From: Bromus sterilis
Taxonomy: Eukaryota; Streptophyta; Magnoliopsida; Poales; Poaceae
DNA length: 64,000 nt
Assembly (NCBI GenBank): GCA_950022295.1
Contig: OX465595.1
Location: 74,360,770 to 74,424,769, forward strand
Direction of reading: 5' to 3'
Under the pieces are notes generated by a model. It was not told the origin of the DNA, did not search any database, and saw nothing but the letters and a program-made list of their open reading frames with translations. The translations under genes were made by a program, and so were the position numbers. Shown here one piece after another: positions 8,922 to 20,130 of this stretch (positions within the stretch are counted from its first letter, which is position 1; the number at the start of each line of letters is the position of its first letter).

Positions 8922-11900
8922 TGTCAGAACCCCAACTAGGGTAAGTGCTAGGGTTTGAGTGCCCCTTTGCATCATGCAAAAATTTCAAAAATTTCAAAAA
9001 TGGGGAAAATGAAAGCCCTAAAGAATTTAAATAAATAGCCAGATAAAAATTTCTTCCAAAAATTCCTCTGGTATTTTTGAAAAGTCTTATAAATATGCAT
9101 GATCACATATAAAGTGAAGTGGGTCCCACTCCATGCACCAAGATTTTTCAAATTTTCCAAACAGGGCTTGGAAATTAAATTGAACTCCAATTTGAATTTA
9201 AATTCAAATTGTTTGAATTTCAAAAGTCACCAAAACTTGTGAGTGGCTAGTGGCTTGACACCTAAGCCCACATAAAAGATTTCGGAATTTTTAAAAATGC
9301 TCTGGTATTTTATTTATTAGAGCAAACAAAATAGCAGAGAAATAAAAGAAAACGAATTAGAAAAGGGGAGCAGCCCCTGGCTTCGGCCCAACTTAACCCC
9401 CCCAACCTCCTGGCGGCCCAGCCCAGCCCACCGGGTGCTTGTCGTCTACCTCAAGCACCTCGGTGGCGAGCTGGGGGCGAGCGGCGACGCCACCGCGACA
9501 CCGAGAAGGATCCGAGCCCCCCCATGCCTCTTCTCCTCGCCAACGAGACGCTCAGAGGCCCCGCCACCCTTTCCCGCTCTCTCTGGACCTCCTCCCCCTC
9601 TCCCTTCGCCGTTCCGCTAGCCAACCGAAGACCTAGCCGGAGCACGGCCGTGCGCCACCGTGCATCCCACGCCGCGCCTTCGTGTCCTTCCTCCTCGCCG
9701 CCATCGACTCCATCGAGCTGCAGCTCCAATTGAGGCCAAGGACGCCCGACCAAGACCCCTGCTTCAAGATTCCACCGCCGGCCGCCTTCGACTCCGGCGA
9801 GAAATTCGCCTTCTCCGAGCCCCCTAAAGCCTCGCCGTGCCCGCCGTTGAGTTCTGGTGAGCTCTGCGATCCTTTCCCCATTCCCTTCCTTCCTTCCGAG
9901 CCGTGCAGCGCCGTCTTCGCCAAGGTCAGTGGCCGGCAGCCGCCTCCGTCGTCGTAGCCATGGCCACAGGCCTCCTCGAGTTCCCTCTCCTGCACCCCTA
10001 GATGCGCACGGGCGCGAGGCATGTCTTGATGCTCGCCCCGAGCCCTCCCGTGGCCTGCAGTGCAACTCCGGCGGAGCAGTGCCGCGTGCAGAGCCGCCGA
10101 CGTCAAGACGGCCATTAGGCCCCCCTAACCGCGTGCTTAACCACCCAGCTACCCCCCCCCCCCACGGCCAATGACAGGTGGGGCCCTGCCCTAATTAACC
10201 CCTCGGGTTAATTATAAACAGGGGATTAACCCCACTGAGGCTTACATGTGGAAAACCGTTGTCAGCCCCCCCTGACGCCAGCATGATGTCATGCTGATGC
10301 ATTAAATGTATTTAAAAGAATTTCTAGAAATAAAACAATTCCAGAGAAATCAGAAAAATCCAGAAAATAGCCAAAACTTCAATAAATCATAGAAAATTCA
10401 TATTAACTCCAAATTGCACAAATAATATATGAAAAATTATCAGAAAAATGCAAGGATTATGAATATGCAATTTGTTTTCATGTTTGACCATTTTAAAGTG
10501 GGTGAACAGTAGCAAACATGCATATGGCATAATTTGAAATTGAATTTGGAGTTTGAAATTGCAACTCCTTTGCAATACACTTCAATTAAATTGAATTGCT
10601 AACAAACCAGTACCATATACATCATGGAAAACCATATCATGTGCTTGTGCATTTACTTCCGAAGTTGCCCCCCCTTTGTTGATGATTGTTTTCGGTACCA
10701 TCTTTTCCGAGACGGTGATCACCCCCGAAGAAGAAGACTACCGTTAAACCCCATGTATCGTCAGCAAGGCAAGAAAACCCCATTGATCATGTCTATAAAA
10801 TCCCAATTCCCTCTCAGTCTCGCTTATGCATGTTTAGGAGATCACCTTGTATCGACTCTACCGCATAGTTGAACCCATATGCGATGCATGACCTATCATC
10901 TTGTCACAGTAGTAAGCAAACCACAATCCTAGCTGACATAGGAGTTGTTTGATATCATGTTGCCCCTGCAACTGTTACTTCTTATTGCATGCTTAGTGGT
11001 ACAATGAGGTTGCTTTTGATGTGAGTCGGGATGATGGTGAACATGGTGTTGATGAAAGTGAAGCTATGTTGGTGAATCCACCCTAATACAAGGTGAACGA
11101 TGAGAGGCTGTGTAGGAGTACACAATGGGTTGTCTCATTTAACACCGTCTTAAGACCGAGTTCTTGTATGGTAATCCGAGATAAAGAGTACAACCACACA
11201 TTGGGCTCACTGACCCCTCTCGACCTAGTAACTCACCCCGATCCATGTCCAGGAGTCACACCTAGTTCGGGATTTCCATTCGGCATATGCATAGAAAGAT
11301 AAAGGAAATGAAATGTGGCATTCATGGTAGGGCTTGTGGAACATGGCTTTTCAAGCGGAGAACCATCCGTCGAGGTGGGCTTGTCAGTCGTGCCTACATG
11401 GTTTGAGTCCTGGCTGGAAGCTCGGCCGGAACTCCAGTTAGGTTTGAAACTCAGACAGTTGACTCCTTGGACTAGAACGGAGCTGTGGGAAAAGTGTTGT
11501 GGTGAACATCCTCGCTGTCACCTCTTGAACGGTGGCGAGACTTGGCGGTAACCGATGGTCATGTGTGTGTAGTTTACACCCTTGCAAGGTTAACAAAACT
11601 ATTCGAATAGCCGCGTCCGCGGTCATGGACTACTTGGAAAGCTGTGCTTGATTATTAGACAACTTGAATGGATACTTCTAAAACTCGCAAGATAAGCGTG
11701 AGTGCTATGGTGTGCTTTCTCGTGGGGAAGTCGAGGAAGTAACCATAGTGGTGTATTGGTTGGAGACTTGGTAGTGGACTCTTGTACGCTTCTTACCTCA
11801 AGTCTGGTACTCGTAGTACAGGACTAGCCAAGTCAAAGCTGGCTTTTCTGCATGTTGAACCCCACATCCCTTTACCTTGATACTTGAGCGTGAGTAGTGT

Positions 11901-12736
11901 AGTTCTGATGTAAGTCTTGATGAGTACGATTTTGTACTCACGTTTGCTTATTCTATGTTTTAGATGAGAACCCGGACCCCCGATGGAGTCACCTTCGTGA
12001 AGCTCGACGTTGACCTTGGTAGTATAGTCCCAGACAGCAGTCTGGTCCCTCGTGGAAGGGCATGTTTGTTGTACAAGGCTTATCTAAGCCATTTGTTAAA
12101 CTTGTCTGTACTCAGACCTAATTTGCTTCCATTGTATGATGTAATGATGATCACAGACATGTGATCTTTGTATGCTCTATGTGTAAGTCAATAAAGATAC
12201 ACTTTGTAGAGTTATGTGATGATACCTGCTGTTCATACTAGGCATGTGTGCTGCGTGTATGTTTATAACATGCATGTCTTAGTATGGGTTTTCGAGACCT
12301 TAGTTGTGATCTGGCTGGCGGTCTTTTATACACAAAGTGTCCCTTAGATGTGCGCAGCTTGGGGCGTCGCGATGCGATTGCTCGTGACTCTATCACGTGC
12401 ACACTTTGTTGTATGATCGAGCCCGCCCTAGACCCCGACTAAGTAATCGGGCTGGAGTAAGTCTATGTAAGAGTTAGGATTCAATCGATAACATGGTTGA
12501 GGCGACTTGTCTATCAATATGGGATTCACCACCCATAAGCATTTAGACTCGTGAGCGGACGATGAGGACCCATCTCAGTTGATCATCCGGCCTGAATGGG
12601 ATGCCCCTCACGTTCGATGCTTTCCGAGAGTGTTCTGTGCTTGGGCTTGTCTGCTTAGACAAGTGGGTACGGCTCTCGGCTCTCCATGTGATTGTATCGT
12701 GACTGGAATTACATACGCATACCCCGGGTCCCGACA
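8922..12736 (+). mobile_element. Solo LTR S (Tekay type) inserted in the chromodomain of element B
   Basis: The 3815 bp sequence begins TGTCAGAACCCC and ends GGTCCCGACA and is flanked by the 5 bp target duplication CTGGG (8917-8921 and 12737-12741). Pol sequence of element B continues directly on the right side. No internal sequence, primer site or second LTR is present, so this is a solo LTR left by recombination between two LTRs. It begins with about 500 bp of AT-rich sequence, then a GC-rich block (about 9440-10170) whose open frames are compositional, then a TATA-like CTATAAAA at 10793-10800. Further right are the conserved palindrome CTATTCGAATAG (11599-11610), a GTAAGT...TTTTAG segment (11910-11963) and a U5 hairpin (12646-12663). 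Its start resembles the LTR of J more than that of B. Confidence 0.92.
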
Positions 12737-12741
12737 CTGGG

Positions 12742-12845
12742 AACGAGAAGACCGTCTCCTAGTCGAGTACCCCACCCTCTTCCCGACTACTTCTAAATCT
12801 CGGGACGAGATTCTTTTGAGTGGGGGCGAGTTGTCAGAACCCTAG
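12742..12845 (+). pseudogene. End of element B chromodomain and pol
   Basis: This is the continuation of the chromodomain cut by S: ERED, then EYPTLFPTT, SRDEILLSGGELSEP and a TAG stop at 12843-12845. The stop lies 12 bases inside the 3' LTR, so the coding sequence runs across the polypurine tract. The same arrangement is seen in element I. Confidence 0.83.
12818..12831 (+). promoter_or_regulatory. Polypurine tract of element B
   Basis: GAGTGGGGGCGAGT directly precedes the TGTCAGAAC start of the 3' LTR and is also translated as part of pol (SGGEL). An identical sequence precedes the 3' LTR of element I. Confidence 0.75.
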
Positions 12846-15800
12846 TTTGGTATGTGCTTTTTATTTCTAGAAATAATTGCATCATGTTTAAATTCTATGG
12901 TTTAAGAATTGGGGATTTGGAAAAGCCTCAAAAATAATTTAAATAAAAGGCCAGAGAAAAATATTTTTCCAAAAAACTTCTGATGATTTTGAAAATCTCT
13001 ATAAATGGGCATGATCATGTGTTGTGGGTCCCACTTCATGCTCCAAGATTTTTCAAAATTTCAAACAGAGGCTTGGAAATTAAATTTAAATGCTATTTGA
13101 ATTGAAATTCAAATGTTTTGAATTTCAAAATCTTCAAAACTTGGGTGTGGCTAGTACTATGTCACCTATGTCCAAGATAAATATTTGAGGATTTAATAAA
13201 ATGCCTAGATATTTTTTCAAGGTAAAACAAATAAAAGAGAAGCAATAAAAGAAAAAGAAAAAGGTCAGAGCAACCTCACCTTCTGGCCCACCTGGCCCAG
13301 CCGCAGCAGAAGGCAGGCCCAGCCCACCAGGGGCATGCCCGTCTTCTTCCTGGTGCCAGGAGGATGTCGCCGTGGAGGGCATGCCGTGGCCGGCTTCCAC
13401 CTCCTGCTTCTGGCCACGCAGCCGCTCCTCCTTGTCCATATCCGCGTCGTGCAGCCCCCCTTCCATTTCCCCCTCGCCTGGAACCCTCCTCTCCTCTCTC
13501 TCCGGTGGATCCCGCGAAGACCAGAAGCTCGGCGAGTTCGCCGCCATCGCATCCACGCGGCCACTGGCCCGCTCTCGCCACGCCAAGTTGTCCAGGGCAC
13601 GCGCAGGCTACGTTTTCGTCTCCGGCGCCGTTCAATTTGAGCTGAGGAGAACCAAGGCCGACGGCCACGTCCACCTTCTTCGCCACGGCCGCCGCTCGCC
13701 GGCGAGGAATTCCTCTGCCACCGTCGCCTCTACAGCCTCCCCGACCACCTGCTCACGCTCAGGGTAAGCTTCTGGTTCCTCCCCGCCCTCCGTTCCTCTC
13801 CAGGGTGCCCCTGTCGATGAGCTCATCGGAGCCAGAGCTCGGCCGCCGCGGGAGGTCGAACCCGCCGTGGCCTCCGGCCCCCTCCGGTGCGCGCGACGAC
13901 TCCCCTGGGTGCGCACGTGCAAGGGGCACTCTCTGGTGCCCTTGCCGTGGCCTCCCGTGCCGGGATTCATCGGCTACAGCGGGCGCCGCCGCGTCCAGAG
14001 CTCACCGGCGGCCTCCCTCCGGCAAGGCCAACGTGGCAGGGCGATTAGGGGGATAACCCCTGGTCATTTGACCCCATGGGTCACTGACAGGTGGGCCCTG
14101 GCCCCCCTAATCTCCTGTTAACATTTAATTAAAACGGAAATTAACACAGAGTCACTGATAGTGGTGGCCCACATGTCAGCCCCCCTGATATCAGCCCTGC
14201 GTCATGCTGACGCAATAATCAATTTCTCTGTTTATTAAAAATCCAGAAAATTGCAAAACTTCAATAAATCATAGAAAATTAACTACAACTCCAAATTAAA
14301 TAAATAATATATGAAAAATTATCAGAAAAATGGAAGGATTCCAAATATCATACTTTCGTAGATGAAAAACACATCTATGGTGGGGGATCAGTAGCATTTA
14401 GCTATATGGCCTATTTGGAATAATTAAAAATAAATGTTTAAATCATTTCAAATTAAATCTTTGGAATGCCAACCTTATCACATGAACATCAGAGGCATAT
14501 CATACACATGACAACATAGTTACAAAGACCAAACATTAGCAAATGCATCTTTGGCTAATTTGAACAACATTTGGAGTTTGAATTTGAATTTCTTATTCAA
14601 ATCAACTTCAATTAACATGTGACAAATTGAACCTAGATCACATCAGTACCATGCCATCATTCATTTCTTGAATGTGCATTGCAATGTAATGTTCATACTT
14701 GTGTATCGGTGTTTGTTTCTTCTTGATAGATCCATCGCCGGACGTAGTTCCTATTTTCTCGGAAGAGTTGCACCCCCAAGTCTCGACAACAAGGCAAGCA
14801 AACCCCCTTTGATCATATCTATAAAAACCCAGTTTCCCTCTTGTTCTCTTATGCATGATTAGGTGATTCACATGTTACCATTCTACCGCTAGTTGAACCC
14901 ATCCTTTGCATGACCTATCATTGCTGCCACAGTATTAAGCAAACCTCAACCTAGCAGATACAAGATTGTTTGTGTTCATCATGTGGCCCTTCAGCCATGT
15001 TATGCTATGCCATGCTAGAGTTGTATGCAATGAAGATGATCCATCTGGGTGATGTATCGTGATGGTAGAGAACAATGCAATGTAATGGTAATGTGTTGGT
15101 GAAGTCACCCTAACAAAAGTGAACAATGAGAGGCTGTGCAGGAGTACACAGTGGGTTGTCTCATTTACACTGCCCTAGGCCCCGAGTTCTTGTGTTGTGA
15201 TCCAAGACACAGATTACTACCACATGTTGGGCTCATTGACCCCTCTCGACCTATTAACTCACCCGACTATGGTCCAGGATTCGCATGGGTTAATTGTTCT
15301 TCTATTTGATTTCATAACGTAGCACGGTTTTAGGCAAGCGCAACACCATCCGTCGAGGTGGGCTTGTCGGACCGTCCATACATTGTCTGGGTCCTGAACG
15401 GAAACCCCGGCCGGATTCCCGATTGGGGTACAACTCAGATAGGAGATTCCCTGGACTAGAGTTGGAGCCGTGAGGTAAGTGTCGTGGTACTATCCTCGCC
15501 GACACCGCTTGAAGGTGACGTGTTCTAGGCGGTAAGTGGTAGCTACGTATGTGAAGAAGTACACCCCTGCAGGGTTAATGAACTATTCGAATAGCCGTGT
15601 CCGCGGTTATGGACTACTTGGAGATCTTTACTTGATTATTAGAAAACTCAAATGGATACTCTAAAATTGCCAAGATAAGTGTGAGTGCTTTGGGTTGCTT
15701 CCTCGTGGGGAAGTCGAGGAAGAATCCATGGTGGTGTATTGACATGGTGATCAAGATTAGATGGACTCGTGTGCGCCTCTCATCTCAACTCTATGTAGTC

Positions 15801-16741
15801 GTAGTACATGATAGCCAAGTCAAATCTTTCTGCATTACAACCCCACTTGCCTTTACCTTGATACCTGAGAATGAGTAGTATAGTTCTGACGTAAGTCTTG
15901 CTGAGTACGACTTTGTACTCACGTTTGCTTATTCTATGTTTTAGAGACGAGACCATTGACCCCGATGGTGGCCTCCCCGTCAAGCTCGACGTCGACGAAG
16001 TAATGTTGTCCCAGAAAGCAGCCTGGTCCCTCTGGAGGGTCGTTGTGTTTTATTAAAGGCTTCTTAAGCCATTTGTTAACCTTGTCTTTACTAAGACATA
16101 ATTTGCTTCCGTTGTGGTATGATGTAATGTTGGGTCACAGTTATGTGATCTCTTCTTGTAACACTACTATATCTGCTCTGCATAGCAGATGCAATAAAAC
16201 TATGAGGTTGTAGAGTTCATGTTGTGTTACCTGCTGTTTACACTATACATGTATGCTGCGTGTATGATTATAACGTGCATGTCTTAGTGTGGGATTCGAT
16301 ACCTTAGTTCTGCTCTCGCCGGCGGTCTTTCTTACACCAATTGGCCCTGAGATGTGCGCAGCTTGGGGCATCGCGATGCGATTGCTCGTGACTCCGTCAC
16401 GTGGCACACTTCGTTGTACGATCGAGCCCGCCCGAGACCCCGACTAAGAGATCGGGCTGGAGTCTGTTTATGTAAGTGTTATGATTCAATCGATAATATG
16501 GTTGGGGCGACTTGTCTATGAGTATGGGATTTCACCACCCATAATCATTTATACTTGTGAGCGGGCGATGAGGACCCATCTCAGTTGATCATCCGGCCTG
16601 GATGGGATGCCCCTCACGTTCGAGCTTTCCGAGAGTGTCTTGTACTTGGCCTTGTCTGCTTAGACAAGTGGGTATGGCTCTCAGCTCTCCATATCATTGA
16701 GTTGTGACTGAAATTACATATGCAAACCCTGGGTCCCGACA
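12832..16741 (+). repeat. 3' LTR of element B
   Basis: The 3910 bp LTR starts TGTCAGAACCC and ends GGGTCCCGACA. Its layout matches S: an AT-rich start, a GC-rich block at about 13270-14110, and a TATA-like CTATAAAA at 14819-14826. The palindrome CTATTCGAATAG is at 15583-15594, the 54 nt GTAAGT...TTTTAG segment at 15891-15944 and the U5 hairpin CTTGTCTGCTTAGACAAG at 16651-16668. Open frames within it are compositional and show no protein domain. Confidence 0.88.
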
Positions 16742-17593
16742 GTCAGCAACATGAATATCAATAGAGGATTCTTTGAAGGGTTTATGATGATGACTCTTCT
16801 TCTTCTTAGAAGAGTCGATGTGAGAGGCAAAATCCTTACAAAAATCAATCATCAGATGGGAATCAAGACCAATCTTAGAGCAAAAGGCATTAAAGGAATC
16901 AGTTTTCACATAGCTCTATATATAATCATGCTCATAATTTATAGTGGGTTCAATACCTTTATCTATTTCCCAATCTTCGCTATTCTTCTAGATCCTTTCA
17001 AGGAGATCCCATCTTTTTTCAACACTTTTTGTCTAGAATACCCCACTAGAGGAGGCATCCAACATCTCCTTATCCTGACGAGAAAGTCTAGCATAAAAGT
17101 TTGTAAGTATAGTTTCCTTGGGGAGCTCATGAATAGGACATTTGAGCATTAGAGATATCAATCTCCCCCGAGCTTGAGCGATGCTTTCTCCGTGACGAGA
17201 CCTAAAGTTATAGATATAATTCCTGTCTCGATGAATTTCATGAAGAGGATAAAACTTGGTATAAAAGAGAGACATAAGCTCATGCCAATCAAGCAAATGA
17301 GAGTTATCGAGAAGCTTATACCAATCTGAAGCTTTATCTATAAGCGATACGGAGAACAATTTCTTCATGAAAAACTCCTTTGATACACCTGCAAGCTTAA
17401 ATAATGAACATAGTTGTGATAAATATAGCAAGTTTTCACTGGGATGTCTATCTCCAGCATAACGATTAGCCAAGACACAATCGATAATACCGGCTGGTAT
17501 TTTGTAAGGCACAATTTCAGTAGGGGGAGGTACAACCACCATAGATGTGGGGTGTTTCCCCGTAGGCAGCGATCCAATAGCTAGGTTGTCCAT
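16742..17593 (-). pseudogene. Athila-type gag, truncated and frameshifted
   Basis: The frame beginning with ATG at 17593 (MDNLAIGS) reads a typical Athila Gag core: YAGDRHPSENLLYLSQL, KLFSVSLIDKASDWYKLL, WHELMSLFYTKFYP and ESIAQARGRLISLMLKCP. It stops at 17033-17035. Gag-like sequence goes on in another frame (about 16742-16909, FCKDFASHIDSS) until it is cut by the end of element B. An upstream in-frame start at 17629 adds a Cys-rich stretch that I consider leader. The capsid region is recognisable, but the gene is broken and lacks its C-terminal half. Confidence 0.8.
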
Positions 17594-17676
17594 ACGGACA
17601 AAAAAACAACAACAACAAAATAAAAGCAACGATATAAAAATTCCTTACCAGTTTCACTTACTAATAGCGCTATGCT

Positions 17677-17693
17677 CCCCGGCAACGGCGCCA
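17677..17693 (-). promoter_or_regulatory. Primer binding site of Athila-type element (tRNA-Asp type)
   Basis: The minus strand reads TGGCGCCGTTGCCGGGG, complementary to the 3' end of plant tRNA-Asp. It lies 12 nt from the LTR end at 17706, as is usual in Athila elements. Confidence 0.82.
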
Positions 17694-17705
17694 GAAAACG
17701 TAGCT

Positions 17706-19221
17706 TGATGACCCTCCACGTAAAGGGATCTATTGTAGCGTTTTCTATAAGTAAGAGTGTCGAACCCAACGAGGAATGAAAGGTACTGATAGGTGATGGT
17801 GGACAAGGAATAACTGCAAACACTGAAACATAACTTTTTAGGGGTTTTCGATATAAGCATCGATAAGATAAAAGAAAGCAAAGTAAATAGCACCGAGGAG
17901 CAGCAAGTGGCCCAATCCATTTGAGCAAAGGATAAGCCTGACAACTGAACTTTAAAGACTAAAGCGTTCTTGAGGACACATGGAGAGGTAGTCACGTGCT
18001 TTCGCCATACTCCGTATCGATAACAAGTGTTGTGCTGATAAGTGTTGAGTGGGTGGATCTATGCTATCACACCTTCTAGACTAAGATAAGTGCACTCTTA
18101 TGATTAAACATCTTGCAAGCATCCGCAAATACAAGATAGAAATTAAGGAAAATCCTAACCACAACAATAACATCGAGGATCCAGTATTCCCTTGTGCAAA
18201 AGTGTGCAAACTGGGGTTCAGGTTTCTGTCACTCCGGCAACCCACCGTAAGCATTCTTAATACACAATGTATTCCCCTAGGTCCTTAAGAAGGCGAAGTG
18301 TTGAGTGTTCGACTCACACAACACCACTAGGAAAATAACAACACAACTTAAACATCAAACAACACAAATTACTTCAACATCATATGACTACTAACAACTA
18401 GACTTCTCCCATGTCCTCAAGAACTAAAGTAACTACTCACAAGACATAAAAGAGATCACGATCAGTGGTGATAAATATATGATAAACAATCTGGACATAA
18501 TGGTATTTCTCCAACAAAACTCAATAGCATTCACCACAAAGTAGTAATCAACACCGGTAGAGTAGAGAGGATAGATAGTACGGATTACAACACAAGATGA
18601 ACTTGTGAGGTGAGATTGGATGGTGGTGGAGATGGTGCTGATGTTGGGGATGATGTTTATGATGATCTCGATGATGCCCGTGACGATGGCGATGATCTCC
18701 CCTTCCGGGAGGTGATCTCCTCGGCGGAATCTGCCCGCCGGAGAGCCCTTTTCTTCTCTGTAGGTTTCCGCCACGGAGCGGCGGCGGAACTCCATGAAAG
18801 CTTCTCTTTTTAGGGTTTTCGCGTAACGAGGAGTATATAGGCCAGAGGGGGGAGTCGGGAGTGGCCCCAGGGCTCCAGGCGCCCTCCCGGCGCGGCCAGG
18901 GGTGGGGCCGCGCCAGGTGGCCGCCTGGGGCTCCTATGGCCCCCCTCTGGCCCCTCTTCGGCGAGTCTTCGTTATTCTTCTGGAAAATACCCCCCCCCCC
19001 CCCCCCCGTCGATTTTCTGGTAATTTGGAGGTATTCTTCTTCAGCAACTCAGTGTCCACTTTTTATCGCTGAATCCTGCGTCTGCTGCTTCGGCACTGGA
19101 AAGTTGCAAACTGTGTAAAATAAGCCAAAACAACATAAGAACATCATCGTAATATGAAATATATCAATGAATAAGGATGAATTACGATATAAAATAGTGA
19201 TGCAATTTGGACGTATCAACA
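17706..19221 (-). repeat. LTR of Athila-type element
   Basis: On the minus strand the 1516 bp LTR begins TGTTGATACGTCC and ends CATCA. A TATA-like sequence (CCTATATACT) is at 18841-18832, followed by a GGGTTTTCGCG-type block. A run of 17 C at about 18991-19007 on the plus strand may be unstable in sequencing. Open frames inside, for example 18433-18795, are not genes. Confidence 0.78.
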
Positions 19222-19268
19222 TCCCCAAGCTTAGATGCTTGAGTCTCCTTGAATATTTATTGGGGATG
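19222..19268 (-). other. Athila 3' internal sequence with polypurine tract, next to the LTR
   Basis: The 47 bases between the LTR and element C read, on the minus strand, CATCCCCAATAAATATTC and then a segment ending TAAGCTTGGGGA. This resembles the end of Athila internal regions, where the polypurine tract meets the 3' LTR. Its last five bases on the plus strand, GGATG, are the expected left target duplication of element C. Confidence 0.6.
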
Positions 19269-20110
19269 TGTCGGGGGAATGACCCCCGGGTAGGGTTACC
19301 CATGTGAAACAATTCATCAAGGCAAAGATCACCGACCTGATGGTCACCGATCTAGTCAAGGCCGAGATGATCAAGACTGAGCAAGTAGTGGGCCTAAATG
19401 ATCAGGTCGGAAGCCGATTACCCCAAAGAGAGTGCAATCGGCCTCGCCTAGGATCATTCGGCCGAAGAGAACAGAGCAATCTCCGAGCAGAATACCAGGT
19501 TGGACACTTGGTACAAGTTCATTCAATGCGTAATCCCAGAGGATTCGGGCTGTCAGAGGTGTGCGGTCTCCTCCAGCGCCGATCACGTGGACAAGCCGAC
19601 AGGCCTAGGCGTCTAGCTTCACTGTTCAGTAGCAAGGTCTACGAGCTAGCGACATGGTGAGCCACAAGTCTACACCGGGTCATCCGGGAGAGCACGATGT
19701 GAGGATTCTTGCTTCTCTGAGACTGGCAGCTGGGCCCTCTCCTTTGTACATTTACCTTTGTACCCCGGGCTCGGCCTATAAGAGCCCGAGGTACCCCTCC
19801 TGCGTGAGGGACGACAGAGCACTTATTGGAATTCTACCCACAAGAGAGAGAACAAGGAGAGAGTTGTGCTTAGAGCCCTCTTCTCCTTTCTCTCAAACAG
19901 CTCAAGGAGCATTCATTGGAGCCAGAATTATTGCATATAGCTAGCTCGGCAGGACTAGGGGCGTTATCTCTATGGAGAGCCCCGAACCTGGGTACATCGT
20001 GGTGTTTCGTTGTGTTTGCCCACTCTCGATTCCGGTACCAGTGACACTAACCTCGGTTTGTCCCCCTCTTTAGCCATCCCCATGGCATCTGCCATTACAT
20101 ATCGATGACA
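19269..20110 (+). repeat. 5' LTR of element C
   Basis: The 842 bp LTR begins TGTCGGGGGAATGACCCCC, itself a hairpin, and ends ATCGATGACA. A TATA box (CCTATAAGAG) at 19775-19784 sits between GGGCTC and GAGCCC, so it can lie in the loop of a small hairpin. The primer binding site begins two bases after the LTR. The open frame at 19304-19660 is not a gene. Confidence 0.87.
19775..19784 (+). promoter_or_regulatory. TATA box in 5' LTR of element C
   Basis: CCTATAAGAG lies about 330 bp before the LTR end, in a suitable place to start the genomic RNA. Confidence 0.7.
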
Positions 20111-20112
20111 GT

Positions 20113-20130
20113 TGGCGCCCACCATGGGGC
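20113..20130 (+). promoter_or_regulatory. Primer binding site of element C, overlapping the gag start codon
   Basis: TGGCGCCCACCATGGGGC follows the LTR after two bases. TGG at its start is the usual complement of a tRNA CCA end. I do not assign the tRNA with confidence. The ATG inside it (20124-20126) opens the gag frame in good context (ACCATGG). Confidence 0.68.

Larger units (their letters stand above)
6806..16741 (+). mobile_element. Element B: Tekay/Del-type chromodomain Gypsy element, 3' part
   Basis: This element reads from the end of reverse transcriptase through RNase H, integrase and chromodomain to a 3' LTR at 12832-16741. It is interrupted by solo LTR S. Element A entered it between bases that are contiguous in the related element I (compare about 51302). 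The 5' half lies outside the window. The LTR ends at 16741 with GGGTCCCGACA; the next five bases, GTCAG, are the expected target duplication. Athila gag sequence on the minus strand follows, so B appears to be inserted in the Athila gag. The coding parts contain several stops and B is not functional. Confidence 0.9.
16742..19268 (-). mobile_element. Athila-type Gypsy sequence with one LTR flanked by internal sequence on both sides
   Basis: On the minus strand, gag sequence (16742-17593), a primer binding site (17677-17693) and an LTR (17706-19221) are in the order expected at the 5' end of an element. Upstream of the LTR, however, lies TAAGCTTGGGGA (about 19222-19233), the purine-rich sequence that normally precedes the 3' LTR in this group. 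The sequence is cut on the left by the end of element B and on the right by the start of element C, so it is the oldest visible layer. Confidence 0.78.

Noticed and set aside
12579..12741. Start of the 12579-12845 frame as a gene
   Set aside because: The left part is the end of solo LTR S; only the portion from 12742 is element B pol.
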